The notes under the pieces: generated by a model
The model's database searches: none
The model's input: only the letters and a program-made list of their open reading frames with translations
What the model was told of the DNA's origin: nothing
Source: Clostridiales bacterium UBA3953
GTDB lineage: Bacteria; Bacillota; Clostridia; Oscillospirales; CAG-272
Reading direction: 5' to 3'
NCBI GenBank assembly: GCA_002385415.1
Contig: DGDL01000008.1
Span: 616 to 13,847 of the forward strand
Length of the DNA: 13,232 bases
In this document: in pieces, positions 5,829-11,957 of the stretch
Layout of the letters: every line of letters starts with the position of its first letter
Numbering within the stretch: position 1 is the stretch's first letter
Translations under genes and position numbers: made by a program

Positions 5829-6539
5829 TTAGCCGCCAAGATATGCTTTTTTAACCGACTCATTTGCCAGCAGTTCGGATGCTTTGCCATCGAGCACAAT
5901 TCGGCCGGTTTCGAGAACATAACCTCGGTCGGCAATCTTCAGCGCTATCTGCGCATTCTGTTCGACAAGCAGTATGGTTGTGCCCGAAGCGTTAAGTTCC
6001 TGTATAATTTCAAAAATCTGCTGAACCAGTATCGGCGCGAGTCCCATTGACGGTTCGTCCATCATTATAAGTTTGGGCTTTGTCATCATTGCGCGCCCAA
6101 TCGCAAGCATTTGCTGTTCGCCGCCCGAGAGCGTTCCCGCAATTTGGCGGCGTCGCTCCTTCAGGCGAGGGAAGCGGCGGTATACATCTTCAATGGCGGC
6201 GGCGACATCATCAGGCTTTGCAATATAGCCGCCCATCTCAAGGTTCTCCTCGACGGTAAGACGCTGGAAAATACAGCGCCCCTCCGGCACATGCGCTATG
6301 CCCATGCCAAGGAGTTTATACGATTCGACGTTTGATATTTCCTTGCCGTCGAAGACTATTGAGCCGCTCTTTGAGCGCAGCATACCCGACACGGTTTTAA
6401 GGATGGTCGATTTGCCCGCGCCGTTTGCGCCGATAAGAGTAACGATTTCGCCTTCTCCGACTTCAAACGAAACACCTTTCACCGCATGGATGACGCCGTA
6501 ATAGACGTTCATGTCGGTGACCGAAAGCAATGCTGACAT
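5829..6539 (-). CDS. livF: Branched-chain amino acid ABC transporter, ATP-binding protein LivF
   Basis: This cytoplasmic ATPase of 236 residues energises the LivHM channel with LivG. From the chosen start MSALLSVTDMNVYYG, Walker A is GANGAGKST (37-45), the Q-loop lies near IAHVPEGRCIFQRLTVEENL (81-100), the ABC signature is LSGGEQQ (137-143), and Walker B with its catalytic glutamate is LIMMDEP (157-163). The switch histidine position holds Q in LLVEQNAQ, as is usual for LivF. The HVPEGR motif is a LivF hallmark. A longer frame starts at 6563, but the ATG at 6539-6537 fits the family. It lies one base after the livG stop and has GGGGTG six bases upstream, inside the livG end. It is the last gene of the operon. 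Confidence 0.92.
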   Translation of the reverse strand: MSALLSVTDMNVYYGVIHAVKGVSFEVGEGEIVTLIGANGAGKSTILKTVSGMLRSKSGSIVFDGKEISNVESYKLLGMGIAHVPEGRCIFQRLTVEENLEMGGYIAKPDDVAAAIEDVYRRFPRLKERRRQIAGTLSGGEQQMLAIGRAMMTKPKLIMMDEPSMGLAPILVQQIFEIIQELNASGTTILLVEQNAQIALKIADRGYVLETGRIVLDGKASELLANESVKKAYLGG

Positions 6540-6540
6540 A

Positions 6541-7320
6541 TTATTCACCCCGCTGCTGGCCAAGATATGCTTCGATAACCGTCGGATTCTTGCGAATCTC
6601 CTCTGGCGTACCTGTCGCGATTATCAGTCCGTAGTTTAGCACGATAATTCGTTCGCAAACACCCATGACAAGATTCATGTCATGCTCGATGAGGATTATG
6701 GCGACGTGGAATCGGTCGCGGATTTTGCGAATATTGCTCATCAGCTCGGCGGTTTCTGACGGGTTCATGCCTGCAGCCGGCTCGTCGAGCAGAAGCACTT
6801 TTGGATTTGTCGCAATGGCGCGTACGATTTCAAGCCGACGCTGCGCACCGTAGGGGAGGCTGCCCGCCTCATCATAGGCATGCGCGCGCAGGTTGAGCAC
6901 GTCGAGCAGCTCGAGCGCGCGCTCCTCTGTCTCCTTTTCCTCCTTCCAGAAAGAAGGCAGGCGAAAGAATGACTCAAACAGCGAGCAGCGCATGCTGTTG
7001 TTCAGCGCGACCTTAACATTATCAATTACCGTCATGTCTTTGAAAAGACGGATGTTCTGAAATGTGCGCGCAATTCCGGCTTGAGCCACGCCGTGCGTCG
7101 ATTTGCCGCGCGTATCATTGCCGTCTATATCAATCGAACCTTTTGTAGGTGTGTATACGTTGGTGAGCAGGTTGAAAACCGTGGTTTTACCTGCGCCGTT
7201 CGGGCCTATCAGCCCCACGATTTCGTCCGGAGCCACCTGCACGTTAAAATCGTCAAGTGCCTGTAGACCGGAGAAATTTATACCCAAATTCCTTACGTTT
7301 AATAATGTTTCGCCGTTCAT
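6541..7320 (-). CDS. livG: Branched-chain amino acid ABC transporter, ATP-binding protein LivG
   Basis: This is a 259-residue ATPase partner of LivF. Walker A is GPNGAGKTT (39-47), and the Q-loop region is ARTFQNIRLFKDMTVIDNV. The signature is the LivG-type variant LPYGAQRRLEIVRA, Walker B is VLLLDEPAAGMNP, and the H-loop is ILIEHDMNLVMGVCERIIVLN. The C-terminal TPEEIRKNPTVIEAYLG is also typical. The ATG overlaps the livM stop by one base (TAATG), so translation is probably coupled. All catalytic motifs are intact and the length is normal. Confidence 0.93.
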   Translation of the reverse strand: MNGETLLNVRNLGINFSGLQALDDFNVQVAPDEIVGLIGPNGAGKTTVFNLLTNVYTPTKGSIDIDGNDTRGKSTHGVAQAGIARTFQNIRLFKDMTVIDNVKVALNNSMRCSLFESFFRLPSFWKEEKETEERALELLDVLNLRAHAYDEAGSLPYGAQRRLEIVRAIATNPKVLLLDEPAAGMNPSETAELMSNIRKIRDRFHVAIILIEHDMNLVMGVCERIIVLNYGLIIATGTPEEIRKNPTVIEAYLGQQRGE

Positions 7321-8357
7321 TACTTTCCTGCCTCCTCGTCCATCCCGAGCTTGTTTCGATGTGCGAGGCGTTTAATTGCCGTTGAAATATCTCTCGCAAC
7401 GTCGCACAGTGAAAAATCATACCTGCCGAATAGGCCGGAGGGCTTGAATACCATCACGAGGATGAGCAGCAGGGAATAAACCACCATGCGGTATTCGCTG
7501 AATCCGCGCAAAAGCTCCGGTAGAACAGTGAGTGCACCTGCCGCGACCACTGAACCGATAATAGAGCCGAGGCCGCCGAGCACCACCATAACGAGTATCT
7601 CTACCGAGCGCATGAAACCAAAGCCGGTCGGGTCGAGAATTCCGATGTAGTGGGCATAAAGCCCGCCCGCTATACCCGCGAAAAACGCGGATATGGAGAA
7701 GGCCATGACTTTATAATATGTTGTCGGAATACCCGACGCTTCGGAGGCGATTTCGTCCTCTCGTATAGAGATTATTGCGCGTCCGTGACGCGATTTGATA
7801 AGTGCGTGAATAAGAAAAATGGTAACAACAACGCAAACGAAAACCGAAATAACGGTTGTCTCTTTGGGAATACCCTTTAAGCCATAGGCGCCGCCGGTAA
7901 TTTTGGGCATGTTGAGGATAATAACGCGGATAATCTCGCCGAAACCGAGCGTGATTATTGCGAGATAGTCGCCTTTGAGCCTCAGTGCCGGCAGTCCGAT
8001 GACAATGCCGAATATTGCGGCGACAATGCCGCCGATGATAAGCGAAATCGGGAACGATATGCTTTTCGGAAAATCGGTGTGTATCGAAAAAAGCGCCGCG
8101 GCATAAGCGCCAACGCTCATAAACCCGGCATGACCGAGCGGGAGCTGGCCGAGAAAACCTGCGGTTAAGTTAAGGCTGACCGCGAGTATGATATTTATCC
8201 CGATAGGAATAAATATCTGGGACATGTATTTGTTGAGCAGTCCGCCTTCTCCGGTCGGGCCGGTGAGCAGTACGAGCAAGCCGAAAAGGACGCCGACAGC
8301 CAGGGTGTTAACAATATACCTGAACCAGGTTTTATCTGTCAATCGGTTTGTTTTCAC
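7320..8357 (-). CDS. livM: Branched-chain amino acid ABC transporter permease LivM
   Basis: This 345-residue integral membrane subunit forms the channel with LivH. It has the family core: IGINIILAVSLNLTAGFLGQLPLGHAGF-type helix near residues 52-80, then GLPALRLKGDYLAIITLGFGEI (the conserved ATPase-contact and helix region), SIREDEIASEASGI (coupling helix, about 195-210), then AGIAGGLYAHYIG and VMVVLGGLGSIIGSVVAA. The start is GTG at 8357, with GAGGTG eight bases upstream, so the start is well supported. The livH stop is 11 bases before it. The C-terminal tail after the last helix (FGRYDFSLCD to the end) is longer than the core needs but not unusual. Confidence 0.92.
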   Translation of the reverse strand: MKTNRLTDKTWFRYIVNTLAVGVLFGLLVLLTGPTGEGGLLNKYMSQIFIPIGINIILAVSLNLTAGFLGQLPLGHAGFMSVGAYAAALFSIHTDFPKSISFPISLIIGGIVAAIFGIVIGLPALRLKGDYLAIITLGFGEIIRVIILNMPKITGGAYGLKGIPKETTVISVFVCVVVTIFLIHALIKSRHGRAIISIREDEIASEASGIPTTYYKVMAFSISAFFAGIAGGLYAHYIGILDPTGFGFMRSVEILVMVVLGGLGSIIGSVVAAGALTVLPELLRGFSEYRMVVYSLLLILVMVFKPSGLFGRYDFSLCDVARDISTAIKRLAHRNKLGMDEEAGK

Positions 8358-8368
8358 TTTTGTTCACC

Positions 8369-9244
8369 TCAAACCTTCTCGCTGTTGCCGTGTCCGAAGA
8401 AACCTGTCGGCTTGACAAGCAGTACTATAATCAATATGCCAAACACCACAGCGTCGGCAAGCTGTGAGCTTACATAGCCCTTTGTCAGACTCTCGGCAAT
8501 GCCGATTATAAATCCGCCTAGCATTGCACCGGGGATGGAGCCTATTCCGCCGAGTACCGCCGCGACGAACGCTTTGAGACCGAGCATGGAGCCCATGGTC
8601 GGCGAAATTTGCGAATAGGAGCAGATATACAGCACTGCGCCTATTGCCGCAAGCCCGGAGCCGAGTGCAAAGGTAAACGAAATTGTGTTGTTGACATTGA
8701 TGCCCATAAGCTGGGCGGTGCGGTTATCCTCCGATACCGCGCGCATGGCTTTTCCGATTTTAGTTTTCGACACAAGTATTGTTAGTCCGACCATTATCGC
8801 CGCTGAAACGACAATGGTTATGACCGTTGTGTAGGAGATAGCGTGGCTGCCGAATGAAATGCCGCCGCTGGGTATAAACGTCACGAACATGCGCGGGTTG
8901 GCGGTAAAGATAAGCTGCACGGTGTTCTGCAGTAACAGACTGACACCAATCGCCGTGATAAGCAGAGAAATGCGCGCAGAGTTGCGCAGCGGTTTATATG
9001 CCAATTTTTCAATAATCATGCCGACAATCGAACAGAAGATAATAGTCGAGATTGTCGCAAGATACCACGGCATGCCAAGTCTGGCGGTGAAATACCACAC
9101 GGCATACGCGCCGAGCATTATAATGTCACCGTGAGCGAAGTTGATAAGCTTAGCTATGCCGTATACCATGCTATATCCCAGCGCCACAAGCGCATATATA
9201 GCACCGATTTGCAGTCCGTTTATTATTTGATATAGGAATGTCAT
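8369..9244 (-). CDS. livH: Branched-chain amino acid ABC transporter permease LivH
   Basis: This 291-residue permease is the second channel subunit. It shows the LivH signatures GLQIGAIYALVALGYSMVYG (about 10-29), LINFAHGDIIMLGAY, the coupling region GKAMRAVSEDNRTAQLMGI (about 180-198), and GLKAFVAAVLGGIGSIPGA, followed by LLVKPTGFFG. About eight hydrophobic helices are present. The ATG at 9244 has only a weak AGG-type ribosome binding site, unlike its neighbours. It follows a large hairpin, so expression is probably lower than that of livJ. Confidence 0.92.
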   Translation of the reverse strand: MTFLYQIINGLQIGAIYALVALGYSMVYGIAKLINFAHGDIIMLGAYAVWYFTARLGMPWYLATISTIIFCSIVGMIIEKLAYKPLRNSARISLLITAIGVSLLLQNTVQLIFTANPRMFVTFIPSGGISFGSHAISYTTVITIVVSAAIMVGLTILVSKTKIGKAMRAVSEDNRTAQLMGINVNNTISFTFALGSGLAAIGAVLYICSYSQISPTMGSMLGLKAFVAAVLGGIGSIPGAMLGGFIIGIAESLTKGYVSSQLADAVVFGILIIVLLVKPTGFFGHGNSEKV

Positions 9245-9264
9245 AATTTCTGATAACCTGTCAA

Positions 9265-9325
9265 ATAGATTAGAGGCAGAGCAGACCGCAGAGAAACACT
9301 CTCTACGGCAGGATAGCTCTGCCTC
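9265..9325 (-). terminator. Large intercistronic hairpin between livJ and livH (partial terminator)
   Basis: A 10-bp outer stem pairs GAGGCAGAGC (9273-9282) with GCTCTGCCTC (9316-9325). An inner stem CCG-AGAGA/TCTCT-CGG lies around 9286-9308. On the minus strand the tail is TAATCTATTTG, which is T-poor. Such hairpins after a binding-protein gene commonly reduce read-through or stabilise the upstream mRNA; which applies here is inference. Confidence 0.6.
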
Positions 9326-9380
9326 CGCGATTTATAACAAAAACGGTTATAGCAGGCGGAGAAGCGCTTCTCCGAACCGA

Positions 9381-10550
9381 TTAATAGTTAGCGACGAATT
9401 GGTTGGCGCCGTCTTTAATCTGGATGATAACGCACTCCTTGATGGGGTTGCGATTTTCGTCGAACGTAATGTTGCCCGTTACGCAATCGAGCTCGGTAGC
9501 GGCCAGAGCGTCGATGATAGCCTGACGGTGCTCGGCAGAATTGGTAATTTCAAAGCCCTCTCCGCCGTTTTCGATGACCGTCTTGATAGCATTAACAAGA
9601 ATTTTTGCGGCATCATAGCCAAGCGCGGCGAGCGCGTTGGGGTTCTTGCCGTATTTTGCGTTGTAGTCGGCAACGAACTGAATAACATCGGGGTCGGTGC
9701 TGTCGACTGCGAAGTGGTTGGCAAAGTACATGCCCTCAACTATTGAGGGGTCGACACCTTCCATTTCCAGGATACCGTCGGTACCGTCAACACCGAGGAA
9801 TGTACCGGTGAAGCCAAGCTCACGTGCCTGCTTGCATATTATGTAAGCATTCTGATAGTACTCGGGGATGAACAGAACGTCGGGATTGGTCTCGATGATG
9901 TTGGTGAGCTGGGATCTGAAGTCGACGTCGCCCTTCGCATAGCCTTCTGTTGCAGTGAGGGTGAACCCGATTTCATTTGCGGTAGCAGTGATGGAGTCCT
10001 TAAGACCGGTGGAATAAGCGTCAGAGGTGTTGTATATGATAGCGCCGGATGCTGCTTTCAGATAGTCTGCGGCGAATCTGGCTATAGCACCGCCCTGGAA
10101 GGGGTCTTCAAAGCAAGCACGGAAAAAGTTTTTACCGTATGTTGTGACTGCGGGATGGGTTGCCGTGCCGGTGATCATGGGCACGTTGTCGGCAACCGAC
10201 TGCTCTGCAACACTCAATGTCGGGGTCGAAGTAACCGGACCGATGATGGCGACTACATTGTCGGAGCTGACGAGCCTGTTATAGGCGTTGACGGCTTCGG
10301 TTGCGTCGCCTTTGTCGTCGTAGGCAATGAGCTTAATCTTCTTGCCGCCGATGCCGCCGGCTTCGTTAAATTGCTCTACATAAAGCTGGACGGCTTCATA
10401 AACAGCATTTCCGTAAACCGCGACATCACCGGTTAGCGGAGAAATGACACCGATTTTTATAACGTCTGCGGAATCGCCCGCGCAGCCGAACAACATCGGC
10501 AAAGCGAGCAACAATACGAGCATTATAGATAATATGCGCGGGATTTTCAT
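9381..10550 (-). CDS. livJ: Branched-chain amino acid ABC transporter substrate-binding lipoprotein LivJ
   Basis: This 389-residue protein is an extracellular binding protein of the periplasmic-binding-protein type I family (Peripla_BP_6). The N-terminus is a lipoprotein signal: basic MKIPR, a hydrophobic core, then lipobox LFGC with Cys23 as the likely lipidated residue. The mature part begins VIKIGVISPLTGDVAVYG, the ligand-pocket start of this family, followed by EAGGIGGKKIKLIAYDD, VVAIIGPVTSTPT and DVLFIPEYYQNAYI. Leu/Ile/Val are the usual ligands, but related amino acids or amides are possible. The ATG has GGAGG eight bases upstream. A consensus promoter lies about 40 bases further up. 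It is the first gene of the livJHMGF operon. Confidence 0.93.
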   Translation of the reverse strand: MKIPRILSIMLVLLLALPMLFGCAGDSADVIKIGVISPLTGDVAVYGNAVYEAVQLYVEQFNEAGGIGGKKIKLIAYDDKGDATEAVNAYNRLVSSDNVVAIIGPVTSTPTLSVAEQSVADNVPMITGTATHPAVTTYGKNFFRACFEDPFQGGAIARFAADYLKAASGAIIYNTSDAYSTGLKDSITATANEIGFTLTATEGYAKGDVDFRSQLTNIIETNPDVLFIPEYYQNAYIICKQARELGFTGTFLGVDGTDGILEMEGVDPSIVEGMYFANHFAVDSTDPDVIQFVADYNAKYGKNPNALAALGYDAAKILVNAIKTVIENGGEGFEITNSAEHRQAIIDALAATELDCVTGNITFDENRNPIKECVIIQIKDGANQFVANY

Positions 10551-10585
10551 GCTGACAATCCTCCGTTAAAAATAATTTGAGATAG

Positions 10586-10614
10586 ATTATAGCACGCCAT
10601 TTTGACCTTGTCAA
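10586..10614 (-). promoter_or_regulatory. Consensus sigma-A promoter of the liv operon
   Basis: On the minus strand TTGACA (10614-10609) and TATAAT (10591-10586) are both perfect, with a 17-base spacer. The -35 is embedded in a small dyad, TTGAC-N3-GTCAA (10602-10614), which could be an operator. No CodY-type box is clear. No long leader exists, so control is probably at initiation. Confidence 0.88.
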
Positions 10615-10681
10615 GCAAATAATTAGATATTTATTTAGAATGTTAATGCGTAAAAGCAAATGAAACTGGTTGTTTTGTCAA

Positions 10682-10698
10682 ATTTCATTTTTTGAAAT
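10682..10698. repeat. Short inverted repeat between divergent promoters
   Basis: ATTTCA-N5-TGAAAT sits between the outward-facing liv and B12-operon promoters. It could bind a regulator of either operon or be chance in A+T-rich DNA. Confidence 0.3.
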
Positions 10699-10744
10699 GA
10701 GGATGTTTGCAAAAAAACGGAAAAAGAAAATTTGTACCATAATA

Positions 10745-10773
10745 TTGACACGCCGGATGCGGCGTGATATAAT
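10745..10773 (+). promoter_or_regulatory. Consensus promoter of the B12 operon with a dyad in its spacer
   Basis: TTGACA (10745-10750) and TATAAT (10768-10773) are perfect and 17 bases apart. CACGCCG (10749-10755) and CGGCGTG (10760-10766) form a perfect 7-bp inverted repeat with a 4-base centre that fills the spacer. The start point should be near 10780. Confidence 0.88.
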
Positions 10774-10774
10774 C

Positions 10775-10966
10775 GGTCACAGGTGCGAGCCGAGGGCAAT
10801 CGCACATCAAAATCGAATATCACGCAGCGCGGTTCCGAAAATTTATCGGATTAGAGGGAAGTCCGGTGTGAATCCGGCGCAACTGCCATTACCGTGTTCA
10901 ATGACGTGCCGCACCGATATTGGATGCGTGCCGCTTTGTCAGTCGGAATACTCACCGCGTGTGCTG
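10775..10966 (+). promoter_or_regulatory. Cobalamin riboswitch
   Basis: The leader contains the adenosylcobalamin riboswitch core GGGAAGTCCGGTGTGAATCC (from 10857) followed by GGCGCAACTGCC and ACCGTG, matching the conserved GGGAA-CCGGTG-AA-CCGG-GC pattern. A B12-box-like element AGTCGGAATACTCACC follows near 10940-10956. An outer helix-like GGTGCGA / TCGCAC pair is seen near 10782-10804. Cobalamin binding represses downstream genes in this family. The terminator at 11066 supplies the off switch. Confidence 0.88.
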
Positions 10967-11065
10967 TATGCAGCTTGTATTTTTGGGCCAGAAAAGTGCA
11001 GCTGTCGGGGTAGGCTTTTCCGCGCGCGGGTTTTCAGCGCGGGGGTTTGTTTGTCGTCGGCGGCT

Positions 11066-11106
11066 GCGCTTTTCTCACAGGGCGAGAAAAGCGCTTTTTG
11101 TTTTCT
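11066..11106 (+). terminator. Riboswitch-controlled terminator
   Basis: A perfect 11-bp stem pairs GCGCTTTTCTC (11066-11076) with GAGAAAAGCGC (11084-11094), followed by TTTTTGTTTTC. It lies between the cobalamin aptamer and the first gene, so transcription should end here when B12 is bound. Confidence 0.88.
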
Positions 11107-11156
11107 ATAATATTAAATATAACACAACATTCTTAACTGTTAAAGGAGTAAACTGT

Positions 11157-11957
11157 ATGAAAAAAAGCCTTCTTTGGACAGCCGTTTTGATACTGGCGCT
11201 CACTGTTTGGACAAGCCTCACGGCGCTTGCGGCGGGCGACCCTGTCCTTGTTTATGTTACAATAGCCAACGGCGAGCTGATGACGGCGCGAGAGCCGGTT
11301 TATGTCACCGACAAAGACGGCGACGGCGAGCTAACAATAAACGACGCGCTTGTTGCCGCACACGAGCAGCTTTACAGCGGCGGCGCGGCGGGCTATTCGA
11401 CCGCCACAAGCGACCTTGGCATGTATATCGAAAGGCTCTGGGGCGTCGAAAACGGCGGCAGCTACGGATACTATAAAAACAACGAGATGGCCATGGGCCT
11501 GACGACGCCGGTTGTCGGCGGAGACCATGTCATAGCTTACGTTTATACCGACCCTGCCGGTTTTTCCGATGTTTTCACCTATTTCAGCGAGACGACAATT
11601 TCGGCAAATCCGGGAGAGCCGCAGGAGCTGGTGCTTTGCTCAATAGGTTTTGACGAAAACTTCATGCCGGTTACAATACCGGTCGAGGGAGCGACGATAA
11701 CAATAGGCGGCAAGCCAACCGGATATAAAACAGACGCGGACGGTCACGTCACAATCAATATAGACGAGCGCGGCACTCATGTAATCAGCGCGGTGTCCGA
11801 TACCCAAAGGATTGTCCCGCCCGTTTGCATAGCCGAAATCGGAGCGGCTCAGGCTCCGCAGACCGGCGGCGGCTTTGCTGTTGCTGCATTTGCTGCTTTG
11901 GCAGTGCTTGCCGGCGGAGCCGTATTGGCACGCAAAGGAAGAAATGAAAAACAATAA
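11157..11957 (+). CDS. Secreted DUF4430 (transcobalamin C-terminal-like) protein with wall/membrane anchor
   Basis: This 266-residue exported protein begins with a signal peptide (MKKSLLWTAVLILAL to about A25). A DUF4430-like domain covers about 28-132: an EF-hand/dockerin-like loop DKDGDGELTIND (52-63), AHEQLYSGGAAGY, and LWGVENGGSYGYYKNN (94-109). The NGG-S-GYY-NN pattern is the best family mark. A second beta-type domain (about 170-222, PVEGATITIGGKPTGYKTDADG) looks like a Cna-B/carboxypeptidase-regulatory fold. The end is APQTG (233-237), a hydrophobic helix and the basic tail RKGRNEKQ, which resembles an atypical sortase signal or a plain anchor. AAAGGAG lies 8 bases before ATG 11157; a longer frame from 10920 is rejected because it runs through the terminator. 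In animal intrinsic factor and transcobalamin this domain forms the C-terminal half of the B12 site. Cobalamin control fits that role; binding itself is inferred. Confidence 0.8.
   Translation: MKKSLLWTAVLILALTVWTSLTALAAGDPVLVYVTIANGELMTAREPVYVTDKDGDGELTINDALVAAHEQLYSGGAAGYSTATSDLGMYIERLWGVENGGSYGYYKNNEMAMGLTTPVVGGDHVIAYVYTDPAGFSDVFTYFSETTISANPGEPQELVLCSIGFDENFMPVTIPVEGATITIGGKPTGYKTDADGHVTINIDERGTHVISAVSDTQRIVPPVCIAEIGAAQAPQTGGGFAVAAFAALAVLAGGAVLARKGRNEKQ

Noticed and set aside
10920..11156. Longer N-terminus for the DUF4430 protein
   Set aside because: The extension would run through the B12 aptamer and terminator; the signal peptide begins at ATG 11157 with a strong ribosome binding site.
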